Assembly (NCBI RefSeq): GCF_051900415.1
Contig: NZ_JBHZGL010000002.1
Span: forward strand, 186,001-250,000
Direction of reading: 5' to 3'
From: Frateuria_A sp051900415
GTDB lineage: Bacteria > Pseudomonadota > Gammaproteobacteria > Xanthomonadales > Rhodanobacteraceae
DNA length: 64,000 nt
Below, in pieces: positions 14,778-22,313 of this stretch (position 1 is the stretch's first letter; every line of letters begins with the position of its first letter). Below the pieces are notes generated by a model. It searched no databases. It was given only the letters and a program-made list of their open reading frames with translations, and had not been told where the DNA came from. The translations under genes and the position numbers were made by a program.

Positions 14778-15869
14778 TTGATCAAGCACGGTACGACCGC
14801 GGTGCTCGCGGCACTTGGCGGGCTCTGGGTTTGCGCGGCGCACGCGCAGAACCCCGACCCGATGGACATCCGCGCCTGCACCGCCATCGAAAGCGACGCG
14901 CAGCGGCTGGCCTGCTACGACCACGCCACCGGCCGCGTGAACCTGCCGGTGGCGCAGAAGCGCGTCGACGAGGAAACCGTCCTGCCGAGCGTATTCGGCC
15001 ACGACCGCAACCCCGGCCAAGTCGCCACGCAGGAGAACCCGGAGGTGTCCGCGCCGCTGTCCCTGCTGGACAGCCGCTGGGAGCTTTCGCCCGAGGCCAA
15101 GCTGGGCACGTTCAACGTGCGCGGCTACAAGCCGGTCTACCTGCTGCCGGTGTTCGCCACCAGCAACCAGAACGAGCGTCCGCAGAGTCCCAATCCGCTC
15201 AACACGGTGACCACGCCGGAGCGGCTGGACAACGTCGAGGCCAAGTTCCAGCTCAGCCTGAAGACCAAGCTGTGGCAAGGCGTGTTCGGCGACACCGGCG
15301 ACCTGTGGCTGGGCTATACCCAGTCCTCCCGCTGGCAGGTCTACAACGACCGCCTGTCGCGTCCGTTCCGCGAGACCAACTACGAACCCGAGGCGATGCT
15401 GGTCTTCGACACCCATTACGACCTGCTGGGCTGGGATGGTCGCCTGCTGGGCATCGGCATCAACCACCAGTCCAACGGTCGCTCCAACCCGCTCTCGCGC
15501 AGCTGGAACCGGGTGATCGCCGACATCGGCTTCGAGCGCGGCAACTGGACCGTCATGCTGCGGCCGTGGTGGCGCATCCCCGAAAGCGGCAGCGACGACA
15601 ACAACCCGGACATCAACGACTACATGGGCCGCGGTGAAGTGCAGATCGTGCACGAATGGAACGGGCAGGAATTCGGCATGTTGCTGCGCCACTCGTTCCG
15701 CGGCGGCAGCCGCAGCCATGGCGCCGCGCAGTTCACCTGGAGCTTCCCGCTGGCCGGCAACCTGCGCGGCTACATGGAGCTGTTCAAGGGCTACGGCGAA
15801 AGCCTGATCGACTACAACCACAACGCCACCTACCTGGGTCTGGGCGTGTCGCTGCTGGACTGGTACTGA
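14778..15869 (+). CDS. pldA: Outer-membrane phospholipase A (OMPLA)
   Basis: Calcium-dependent outer-membrane phospholipase that removes phospholipids misplaced in the outer leaflet. From the TTG at 14778 (AGGAAG 8-13 nt upstream) the 363-residue product has a signal peptide ending CAAHA-QN; an in-frame ATG at 14727 would bury that signal behind 17 residues. The catalytic His and Ser are in INHQSNGRSN, matching the HxSNGxS motif of PldA, with Asn/Arg partners nearby. The chain ends in alternating aromatic strands and LLDWY, with a C-terminal aromatic residue as in other beta-barrels. An N-terminal ~90-residue extension containing CTAIESDAQRLACYDHATG (a two-Cys motif) precedes the barrel; this is frequent in Xanthomonadales PldA. 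Confidence 0.93.
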   Translation: MIKHGTTAVLAALGGLWVCAAHAQNPDPMDIRACTAIESDAQRLACYDHATGRVNLPVAQKRVDEETVLPSVFGHDRNPGQVATQENPEVSAPLSLLDSRWELSPEAKLGTFNVRGYKPVYLLPVFATSNQNERPQSPNPLNTVTTPERLDNVEAKFQLSLKTKLWQGVFGDTGDLWLGYTQSSRWQVYNDRLSRPFRETNYEPEAMLVFDTHYDLLGWDGRLLGIGINHQSNGRSNPLSRSWNRVIADIGFERGNWTVMLRPWWRIPESGSDDNNPDINDYMGRGEVQIVHEWNGQEFGMLLRHSFRGGSRSHGAAQFTWSFPLAGNLRGYMELFKGYGESLIDYNHNATYLGLGVSLLDWY

Positions 15870-15873
15870 AAAT

Positions 15874-15943
15874 GCAGGAGCCCGCTTGCGGGCGGTGCTC
15901 TTCGGCGAGAGCCGAAGGGCATCGCCCGCAAGCGGGCTCCTAC
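15874..15943. repeat. Family A palindromic repeat, copy 3 (GCAG variant)
   Basis: GCAGGAGCCCGCTTGCGGGCG at the left and CGCCCGCAAGCGGGCTCCTAC at the right enclose a smaller CTCTTCGGCGAGAGCCGAAG hairpin. It sits between the convergent pldA and slyD genes. It belongs to the CCCGCTTGCGGG core subtype shared with copies 6 and 10. Confidence 0.85.
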
Positions 15944-15960
15944 AAGGGTGGTGCCGGTGC

Positions 15961-16443
15961 TTAGTGGTCGTGGCCGCCCGGGCCGTGCACGTGGCCGTGC
16001 TGAAGCTCTTCCGCACTGGCCTCGCGCACGTCGGTCACCTCGACGTTGAAGTGCAGAGTCTGCCCGGCCAGCGGGTGGTTGCCGTCGATGTGCACCTTGT
16101 CGTCGTCCACGCGCACCACGGTCACGTTGATCGCGCCCTGCGGGCCGCGGCCCTGGAACTGCATGCCGGGCTGGATGTCCTCCACGCCCTGGAACGCCTC
16201 GCGCGGCACTTCCTGCATCAGCTCGGCATGGCGCGGACCGTAGCCTTCCTCCGGCGACACGTCGACCTTGAACTGGTCGCCCGCCTGGCGCCCGGCCATC
16301 ACCTTCTCCAGGCCCGGCACGATCTGGCCGGTACCGTGCAGGTAGGACAGCGGCTCGCGTCCCTCGGAGCTGTCGATGACGCGTCCCTCGTCGTCGGTCA
16401 GCGTGTAGTGGAAAGAGGCGACGGTGTTGTCTGCGATCTGCAT
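15961..16443 (-). CDS. slyD: FKBP-type peptidyl-prolyl isomerase SlyD-like
   Basis: Prolyl isomerase/chaperone. The 160 residues split into a discontinuous FKBP domain (HYTLTDDEGRVIDSS, PLSYLHGTGQIVPGLEKVMAG and the tail strand) and an inserted IF flap (about 70-125) containing GPRHAELMQEVPREAF, which gives SlyD its chaperone activity. The C-terminus HGHVHGPGGHDH is a short His-rich tail, much shorter than the nickel-binding tail of E. coli SlyD, so nickel storage for hydrogenase is less likely but metal binding is possible. Divergent from dacB across a 100 bp gap. Confidence 0.93.
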   Translation of the reverse strand: MQIADNTVASFHYTLTDDEGRVIDSSEGREPLSYLHGTGQIVPGLEKVMAGRQAGDQFKVDVSPEEGYGPRHAELMQEVPREAFQGVEDIQPGMQFQGRGPQGAINVTVVRVDDDKVHIDGNHPLAGQTLHFNVEVTDVREASAEELQHGHVHGPGGHDH

Positions 16444-16531
16444 GGCACTCTCGTTGTCGGTGAATGGGCCAGCTTAACAGGTCGGGGTCGAGGCCCCGTC
16501 ACACCGGCCTGCGCCGTTGCCGGGCGATTGC

Positions 16532-16537
16532 GATACT
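16532..16537 (+). promoter_or_regulatory. Probable -10 element of dacB (GATACT), leaderless arrangement
   Basis: GATACT (within TTGCGATACTGCG) ends six bases before the dacB ATG at 16544, exactly the spacing seen at gluQ. No separate -35 is clear. Confidence 0.35.
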
Positions 16538-16543
16538 GCGGGG

Positions 16544-18043
16544 ATGAAGCTTCTCCGCCTGATTCCCCTGCTCGCCCTCGCACTGGCTCCGCTGCACGCG
16601 GTCGCCATGGACCTGCCCGCCACGCGCGCGGCGATCGACGCACACCTCGCCCAACCGCGCTTCGCCGCCGCGCGCTGGGGCATTGCGGTGGTGTCGCTCG
16701 ACAGCGGTCGCACCCTGTATGCGCACGATGCCGACAAGCTGTTCCTGCCCGCGTCGACCGCCAAGCTGTACACCGCGGCGCTGGTGCTGAACGGGCTGGA
16801 TGCAAGCTACCGCATCCCCACCCGCGTGCTCGGCCCCGCTCCGGGAAAGCGCGGGCGCGTGCAGGGACCGCTGGTGCTCTACGGCATGGGCGATCCCTCG
16901 CTGGGTGCCGACCCGTCCACCGCGGACTGGGCCGACGCGCTGACCGATCAACTGGCGGCCAGGGGCGTGCGCCGCGTACAGGGCGATCTGGTGGCCGATG
17001 CCAGCTACTTCGCCGGACCGGCGATCGGCGACGGCTGGGAAGCCACCGACCTGCTCGCCGGCTTCGCCGCGCCGGCCTCGGCACTGAGCGTGTACGAGAA
17101 CCAGCTGCGGCTGATCGTGACGCCGGCGGCGCGCACGGGCGAACCGGCGCAACTGGCGTTCGAGCCGCCCGCCGCGGCGATGCCGCTGGACGACCGCCTG
17201 CTCACTGGCACCGCGGACGACATCAATCTCTACCGCGCGCCGGGCAGCGAGCTGTTGCACGCCTTTGGGTCCATCCCGGCGCAGTCACGGCCGCGCCGTT
17301 TCCGGCTGGCCATGGCCGATCCGGCCCAGGTGGCCGGCCAGATGCTGCTGCAGTCGCTGCAGCGACATGGCATCACGGTCGATGGCGAAATGCGCGTGCG
17401 GCGCTGGCCGCAGCCGCAGGATACGGCGCTGCGGGCAGGCACCATCGTGCTGGCGCAGGTGCAATCCCCACCGCTCGCCACGCTGCTGCGCGAGGGACTG
17501 AAGCGCTCGCAGAACCTCTACCTGCAGAACCTGCTGCAGCTGGCCGGTACGCGCGCCCATGCCGCGGCAACGGACGACCCGCTCGCGCCGTCCGGCTTCC
17601 TGGGTGCGGCCGACTGGGGTATCCACGCGTTGCGCCAGTTGCTCGACCGTATCGGTATCCCGCCGTCGGCCAGCCTGGTCGGCGAAGGCACCGGACTCTC
17701 CCGCCGCGACCTCACCACCCCGAACGCGCTCGTCCGCCTGCTCGCCTTCCTCGCCAACGGCCCGGACGCCGCCCGCGTGCGTGACATGCTGCCGGTGGCC
17801 GGCGTCGACGGCACGCTGGCCTCGCGCATGCGCGGCACGCCGGCCGCGGGCAACGTGCACGCCAAGACCGGCAGCATGACGTATGTGAACTGCCTGGCCG
17901 GCTACGTCACCAGCGCAGCCGGCGAGCACCTGGCGTTCGCGATCCTGCTCAACGACTACGTGCCGCCGGAGGGCAAGTCGGCCAGCGCTGAGGTCGATAC
18001 GATCGCCATCCTGCTGGCCGGACTGGACGAGCGCAGCCTGTAG
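16544..18043 (+). CDS. dacB: D-alanyl-D-alanine carboxypeptidase/endopeptidase (PBP4)
   Basis: Class C penicillin-binding protein of the periplasm that trims and cleaves peptidoglycan cross-links. The 499 residues begin with a signal peptide (MKLLRLIPLLALALAPLHAVA-MD). Active-site motifs are S71-T-A-K74 (SxxK), SQN in LKRSQNLYLQNLL (SxN) and KTG in NVHAKTGSMTYVNCLAGY. The large insertion between SxxK and SxN (about 100-290) with KRGRVQGPLVLYGMGDPSL is the PBP4 extra domain. The TAG stop belongs to a family A repeat (AGCCTGTAGGAGC), so the last Leu-stop is repeat-derived. Confidence 0.95.
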   Translation: MKLLRLIPLLALALAPLHAVAMDLPATRAAIDAHLAQPRFAAARWGIAVVSLDSGRTLYAHDADKLFLPASTAKLYTAALVLNGLDASYRIPTRVLGPAPGKRGRVQGPLVLYGMGDPSLGADPSTADWADALTDQLAARGVRRVQGDLVADASYFAGPAIGDGWEATDLLAGFAAPASALSVYENQLRLIVTPAARTGEPAQLAFEPPAAAMPLDDRLLTGTADDINLYRAPGSELLHAFGSIPAQSRPRRFRLAMADPAQVAGQMLLQSLQRHGITVDGEMRVRRWPQPQDTALRAGTIVLAQVQSPPLATLLREGLKRSQNLYLQNLLQLAGTRAHAAATDDPLAPSGFLGAADWGIHALRQLLDRIGIPPSASLVGEGTGLSRRDLTTPNALVRLLAFLANGPDAARVRDMLPVAGVDGTLASRMRGTPAAGNVHAKTGSMTYVNCLAGYVTSAAGEHLAFAILLNDYVPPEGKSASAEVDTIAILLAGLDERSL

Positions 18044-18116
18044 GAGCGCACCCTGTGCGCGACCGCCTTGTCCTTCGCAACGGGTACATGGCGGTCGCGC
18101 ACAGGTGCGCTCCTAC
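18040..18116. repeat. Family A GTAG-ended palindromic repeat, copy 4
   Basis: GTAGGAGCGCACCCTGTGCGCGACCGC is mirrored by GCGGTCGCGCACAGGTGCGCTCCTAC. It overlaps the dacB stop codon and ends 10 bp before the stop of the convergent peroxidase gene, so it occupies practically the entire intergenic gap. Confidence 0.88.
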
Positions 18117-18126
18117 AGGGATGAGG

Positions 18127-18612
18127 TCAGCTTGTGATCCGTCGCGCCAGATCGGCTTCGATCTTCTCCGGCGTATCGGTCGGCGCGTAGCGCCTGACGA
18201 CCTGCCCTTCGGGATCGACCAGGAACTTGGTGAAGTTCCACTTGATCGCCTCGCTGCCGAGCACGCCCTTGCCCTCGCGCTTGAGCCAGCGATAAAGCGG
18301 ATGCGCACCGGCCCCGTTGACCTCCACCTTGGCGAACAACGGGAAGCTGACCTCGTAGTTGAGGCTGCAGAACTGGCGGATCTCCGCCTCGTTGCCCGGC
18401 TCCTGGTGCCCGAACTGGTCGCAGGGAAAGCCGAGCACGGTCAGCCCGCGCTCTTGCCACTGCCGGGACAGCGCCTCCAGCCCGGTGTACTGCGGGGTGA
18501 AGCCGCACTTGGAGGCGACGTTGACGATCAGCAGCCAGCGCCCGCGCCACTGTGCGAGCGAGCGCTCCTGGCCGTCGATATCGCGCGCGGAAAAATCGTA
18601 GACGCTGCTCAT
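18127..18612 (-). CDS. Glutathione/thioredoxin peroxidase (GPx family, BtuE-like)
   Basis: Cys-based peroxidase reducing H2O2 and organic hydroperoxides. The 161-residue protein has the peroxidatic Cys36 in VNVASKCGFT, the Cys64-containing FPCDQFG motif with Gln66+ tetrad residue and the Trp/Asn of KWNFTKFLVD. Bacterial Cys-GPxs usually use thioredoxin. The ATG at 18612 gives MSSVYDFSARDIDG, starting at the fold; open sequence upstream lacks family similarity. A TAGACT hexamer 26 nt upstream and GGGAG box support this start. Confidence 0.94.
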   Translation of the reverse strand: MSSVYDFSARDIDGQERSLAQWRGRWLLIVNVASKCGFTPQYTGLEALSRQWQERGLTVLGFPCDQFGHQEPGNEAEIRQFCSLNYEVSFPLFAKVEVNGAGAHPLYRWLKREGKGVLGSEAIKWNFTKFLVDPEGQVVRRYAPTDTPEKIEADLARRITS

Positions 18613-18638
18613 GCAAAGGCTCCCATAAGGTGTCGGCG

Positions 18639-18644
18639 AGTCTA
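18639..18644 (-). promoter_or_regulatory. Probable -10 element of the peroxidase gene (TAGACT)
   Basis: Minus-strand TAGACT lies 26 nt before the ATG at 18612 and upstream of a GGGAG ribosome site, a normal leadered arrangement. No clear -35. Confidence 0.4.
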
Positions 18645-18712
18645 CGCCGGCCGCGGCATATGCACATGAGCGATGGTCATTTCCCGCCCGGCGCCACGGA
18701 GACGATGCTGCG

Positions 18713-18844
18713 ATGATGCACCTGATCCTTTCTTCCCTGATCGCGCTCGCCACGCTCGTGCTGCTGGCCTACGCGGCGTGCCGCGAGGCGCCGCGCCGGC
18801 AGGTGCGCGTGCGTGCAAGGCGCGACCGCCACATCGGCCTGTAG
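18713..18844 (+). CDS. Possible small single-pass membrane protein (43 aa)
   Basis: ATG-ATG start followed by a hydrophobic helix (about 2-22, LILSSLIALATLVLLAYAA), one Cys, then a strongly basic tail (RRQVRVRARRDRH). GGAG lies about 11 nt upstream. This is the layout of inner-membrane microproteins with the basic end in the cytoplasm. The family is unknown to me; it lies between the divergent promoter of the peroxidase gene and the 3' end of pncB, which it meets head-on 7 bp later. Coding status is uncertain. Confidence 0.45.
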   Translation: MMHLILSSLIALATLVLLAYAACREAPRRQVRVRARRDRHIGL

Positions 18845-18850
18845 CCCGCC

Positions 18851-20032
18851 TCAAGCCTCCGGCGGAATGTCGAACACCTGCCGCAGGTAGGTGACATATG
18901 CCGGGTCGTCGCACATGTTCTTGCCGGGCGAATCGCTGAGCTTGGCCACCGGCTGGTCGTTGCAGCGGACCATCTTGATGACGATCTGCAGCGGCGTGGG
19001 CCCTACATCGTTGGTCAGGTTGGTGCCGACGCCGAAGGCGAGCTGGCAGCGCCCGCGGAAATGGCGGTAGAGCTGCATCACCCGCGGCATGTCCAGCGCG
19101 TCGCTGAACACCAGGATCTTGGTGCGCGGATCGACGCGGTTGGCGCGGTAATGCGCCAGCACTTTCTCGCCCCAGTCGAACGGGTCGCCCGAGTCGTGCC
19201 GGGTGCCATCGAAGAGCTTGCAGAAATACATGTCGAAGTCGCGCAGGAACGCGTCCAGGCCGTAGACGTCCGACAGCGCGATGCCCAGGTCGCCCCGGTA
19301 TTCCTTCGCCCAGGTCTCCAGCGCCACGCGCTGCGAATCGCGCAGCCTTGGTCCCAGCGCCTGGTGTGCCTGCAGGTATTCGTGCGCCAGCGTGCCCAAC
19401 GGAGTGAGGCCGAGCTTCCACGCCATCCAGACGTTGCTGGTGCCGGCCAGTTGCTCGCCCAGGCCATCGCGCAGGGTGCGCACCACCTCCTCGTGCCAGT
19501 CGCGCGAGAAGCGCCGGCGGGTGCCGTAGTCGGCGATGCGGCAGTCGGCGTACTCGGGATCCGCGCGCAGCAGCTCGATCTTGGCCTTCAGGCGTGCGCG
19601 GCCTTCGGCGAGGCCGAGGCCGGGCCGCGTGTTGCGGAAATAGACCTCGTTGACGATCGCCAGCAGCGGGACCTCGAACAGGATCGTGTGCAGCCACGGG
19701 CCGCAGATGCGGATCTCGATCTCGCCGTTGGCCGCTGGCGAGGGCGTGATCTCCACGTACTTTGCGTTGAGCTGGAACAGCCCGAGGAAATCGACGAAGT
19801 CGCTCTTGATGTAGCGCCAGCCACGCAGGTAGTCGAGCTCCTCGGGCGTGAAGCGCAGACGGCACAGCGCGTCGAGCTCGGCGCGGATCTCGTCGATGCA
19901 GGGCACCAGGTCGATGCCCGGATTGCGGCACTTGAAGCGGTACTCCACGTGCGCAGCCGGATAGTGGTGCAGCACCACCTGCATCATCGAGAACTTGTAC
20001 AGGTCGGTATCGAGCAGGGACTGGACGATCAT
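18851..20032 (-). CDS. pncB: Nicotinate phosphoribosyltransferase
   Basis: First step of the Preiss-Handler NAD salvage route: nicotinate + PRPP + ATP to nicotinate mononucleotide. The 393-residue product starts MIVQSLLDTDLYKFSMMQVVLHH, the canonical PncB opening, and contains GTSNVWMAWKLG, the phosphorylatable-His region LGTLAHEYLQAHQAL and FSDALDMPRVMQLYRHFRGR, FGVGTNLTNDVG. The start at 20032 was chosen on that opening; upstream codons are not conserved-looking. It lies 46 bp downstream of the thioredoxin-like gene on the same strand. Confidence 0.96.
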   Translation of the reverse strand: MIVQSLLDTDLYKFSMMQVVLHHYPAAHVEYRFKCRNPGIDLVPCIDEIRAELDALCRLRFTPEELDYLRGWRYIKSDFVDFLGLFQLNAKYVEITPSPAANGEIEIRICGPWLHTILFEVPLLAIVNEVYFRNTRPGLGLAEGRARLKAKIELLRADPEYADCRIADYGTRRRFSRDWHEEVVRTLRDGLGEQLAGTSNVWMAWKLGLTPLGTLAHEYLQAHQALGPRLRDSQRVALETWAKEYRGDLGIALSDVYGLDAFLRDFDMYFCKLFDGTRHDSGDPFDWGEKVLAHYRANRVDPRTKILVFSDALDMPRVMQLYRHFRGRCQLAFGVGTNLTNDVGPTPLQIVIKMVRCNDQPVAKLSDSPGKNMCDDPAYVTYLRQVFDIPPEA

Positions 20033-20078
20033 GCGCTGGCCTGGCGGGACCCGGCGCGAAGCCGGATCGGAACACGCA

Positions 20079-20465
20079 TTATCCCTGCGCCGGCGCCAGC
20101 GCGGCGAGTTGCGCGTCGATCGCGCGCACGAAGGCATCCGCACCCGGCCAGCTGGTGATGCGGCCGAGCTTGCGCGTGCCGGAAAATACGAAGAACGCCG
20201 GGATGCCGTGCAGGCCGAAGCGCGTGGCCATGCCGGGATCCTCGTAGACGTTGTCGTGGAGCCAGCGCACGCGCGGCCACTGGAAGCGCTCGCGCGCCAG
20301 CAACATGGCGCGCTTGGCGATGTCGCAGTTGGGGCAGTCGCGGCCCCACAGGAACAGGATGGTCAGGTCATCGACCGGCTCGGCCAGCGTGGCATCCAGC
20401 TCGGGCTCGCGCACGCGGCGCATGGGGAACTGCTCGAAGAATTGCGCAACGGTGGTGTCGGCCAT
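20079..20465 (-). CDS. Thioredoxin-family protein with CPNC motif
   Basis: A 128-residue thioredoxin fold without signal peptide, hence cytosolic. The active site reads FLWGRDC44-P-N-C47DIAKRAM, different from WCGPC of thioredoxin. The cis-Pro is in GLHGIPAFFVF, and GRITSWPGADAFVRAIDAQ completes the fold. Other sequence-like proteins are annotated as thioredoxin-like with CPxC. The ATG at 20465 is favoured because the N-terminal helix MADTTVAQFFEQF follows; upstream codons are Pro-rich noise. Likely cotranscribed with pncB (46 bp gap). Redox partner unknown. Confidence 0.85.
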   Translation of the reverse strand: MADTTVAQFFEQFPMRRVREPELDATLAEPVDDLTILFLWGRDCPNCDIAKRAMLLARERFQWPRVRWLHDNVYEDPGMATRFGLHGIPAFFVFSGTRKLGRITSWPGADAFVRAIDAQLAALAPAQG

Positions 20466-20654
20466 GGTCCCGAGGTTGGGGCGTGGGTGGCAGGTGCCAA
20501 GGTCCGGCGCGGGCATGCTCAGGTGTCGCGTGGATTCCGCTCCGCTCGAACCTCATCGGCCTGCCGGCCGTCTGCCTCCGCGGGCGAGCGGGACGACAGG
20601 GCGGCCAGCTTGCTGCTCAGGTTGAGCGCAGGTCGAGGCCGGAGTCGAAGGTCC
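20466..20654. other. Non-coding gap, nothing recognised
   Basis: Between the aminopeptidase stop and the thioredoxin-like start. I see no repeat family, terminator with T-run, or credible open frame here; it presumably holds the promoter of the thioredoxin-like/pncB unit. Confidence 0.4.
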
Positions 20655-21743
20655 CTACTCGCTCGCAGGCCCGACCGGCTTCGACGCGGCAGCGAGGCGT
20701 TCGAGTGCCCGCGTCCGCTCGGCCACAGGCTTGTCAGCCAGCGCACCGACCGCGGCATAGAACGCGCCCCAGTCCCGCTCCGAGCGCCCGAACAGCACCG
20801 CGAAGGCGCCGGTCCAGCGGTCGTACAGGCCAAAGGGCAGCAACTTGGCGTTGTTTATCGGCGCAGCCACCCAGGCGTCGTAACGCGCGTCGCCGGACCC
20901 GCGGCTGTCCCGCCACTGCGCATAGCGACGGCGGAAGGCTTCGATCTGCGCCTGCTTGCCGCGCGCCAGCGAGGCCTGGTCGTCCGTGCTCGCGTACAGC
21001 GCCTTCAGGCGCTCGCGCAGGTCCAGCACCAGCGTGGTGAAGTCCTGCGCCATCGCCTGGTCGCGTGGATCGGGCGGCGGCAAGCCACGCGCCTTGCGCC
21101 ACTCGCGCAGGCCCTCCTGCTCGACGAAGCTGGCAAACGATTCGTTGAAGGCCGTGTCGCCCTTCACGTACAGCCGCTGGTGCGCGAGCTCGTGGAAGAT
21201 GGTGCCGGCCAGTTCGTCGTCATCCCAGCGCAACATGCTCGAGACGATCGGATCGGCGAACCAGCCCAGCGTCGAATAGGCCGGCACCGGCCCGATCCAC
21301 ACATCGTCGCCCTGCGCCTTCAGTTCCGCCGCGCGGACCTGCGCGCGGGCCTGCTCGAAGTAGCCCCGGTAGGCCACGCAGCCGGCGATCGGAAAACACT
21401 GGGGCAGCGCGTCCACCGAATAAGGCAGCGTGGCAAAGACGTTCCAGGCCACGTAGGGTCGATGCAGGTCTACATAGCTGGTGTAGCTGCGGTTGTCCGG
21501 CAGCGCCAGCGCAGCCGAGGCGAACCGCCGCGCCTGTGCGGCCAGGCGCAGGCGGCGCGCCAGCTGCGGATCGGTGGCCGGGTCGCGCACCACCTTGGCG
21601 ATCGGCCGCCGGTGTATGAGCAACGACGCCTGCCCATGCGCCACGTGGGCGTAATAACGCAGGCTGCCGCAGCCCCCGAGCAGAAGGCACAACACGAAAG
21701 CGACCAGGCGCGCGGCGCGCCCGCGAAGGGACGGAAAAGCCAT
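20655..21743 (-). CDS. Predicted zinc aminopeptidase lipoprotein (Aminopep family)
   Basis: A 362-residue protein with lipoprotein signal (LLLGGC, Cys25) and zinc-protease motif H184-E185-LA-H188 in TIFHELAHQRLY, followed by E201 in FNESFASFVEQEG as likely third ligand. These fit the predicted aminopeptidase family PF10023, whose members are outer- or inner-membrane lipoproteins of unknown physiological substrate. The YSTLGWFADPI and SYVDLHRPYVAWNVFAT segments are conserved signatures. The ATG at 21743 gives the signal peptide. A 190 bp stretch without a recognisable gene follows it (20466-20654). Confidence 0.85.
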   Translation of the reverse strand: MAFPSLRGRAARLVAFVLCLLLGGCGSLRYYAHVAHGQASLLIHRRPIAKVVRDPATDPQLARRLRLAAQARRFASAALALPDNRSYTSYVDLHRPYVAWNVFATLPYSVDALPQCFPIAGCVAYRGYFEQARAQVRAAELKAQGDDVWIGPVPAYSTLGWFADPIVSSMLRWDDDELAGTIFHELAHQRLYVKGDTAFNESFASFVEQEGLREWRKARGLPPPDPRDQAMAQDFTTLVLDLRERLKALYASTDDQASLARGKQAQIEAFRRRYAQWRDSRGSGDARYDAWVAAPINNAKLLPFGLYDRWTGAFAVLFGRSERDWGAFYAAVGALADKPVAERTRALERLAAASKPVGPASE

Positions 21744-21795
21744 GCCGCGATTGTGCCAAGCGAACGCTTCCGGCACGAGGCGCGGCTAACGCCGG

Positions 21796-22203
21796 TCAGT
21801 CTCGGTCGTGACCACGCCGTCCGTGCGAATCGTGGCGGTCATGGCCATGGTCGTCCCGGCCACGCCACGAGTGGCGGTCATGCCGGCCATCGCGATACCC
21901 GTGCCGATCACGGCTCCAGTCACGCCCACGGTAATGGTGCGAGTCCCGATGCCAGGTACCGCTGATGCCGACGCTCACCCCGGATGAATAGCAGCAACCA
22001 TAGCCCCAGCCGGGTCCGTAGTAGCTGCCGTAGCCGCCGTAGCCGTAATAGTCCGGCTCGTAGATGACCGACGGGCCCTCGCCGTAATAGGCATCGCCCT
22101 GGTAGCCGTTGCCGCGCACGTAGCTGTACCCAGGGTCGTAGTAACAACCCGACAGCGCCGCCGTGCCAAGCACCAGCGCCAGTCCTGCAAGCATGCGTTT
22201 CAT
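21796..22203 (-). CDS. Tyr/Gly-rich and His/Arg/Asp-rich small lipoprotein
   Basis: A 135-residue protein of unknown family. Lipobox LSGC (Cys20), then a Tyr/Gly-rich region (about 22-75, YYGYGGYGSYYGPGWGYG), a CCYSSGVSVGISG turn and a C-terminal third of RD, HD and GR dipeptides with about 14 His (HDRHSWRGRDDHGHDRHD). The charged tail could bind metals or polyanions; there is no direct evidence. The ATG at 22203 opens MKRMLAGLALVLGTAALSGC. Gly/Tyr-rich lipoproteins like this occur in Xanthomonadales, often annotated as hypothetical. Compositional bias makes homology hard to judge. Confidence 0.75.
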   Translation of the reverse strand: MKRMLAGLALVLGTAALSGCYYDPGYSYVRGNGYQGDAYYGEGPSVIYEPDYYGYGGYGSYYGPGWGYGCCYSSGVSVGISGTWHRDSHHYRGRDWSRDRHGYRDGRHDRHSWRGRDDHGHDRHDSHGRRGHDRD

Positions 22204-22313
22204 GGGCTCAACCTCCGTGACTGCTGTCACGCAGGCCACGCTAGTCGCGGCGGTTTGAATGCGCCCTTAAGCGCCGCGCCCGGCGGATGCACGGGCGCGG
22301 CGAGGGAGCGACG

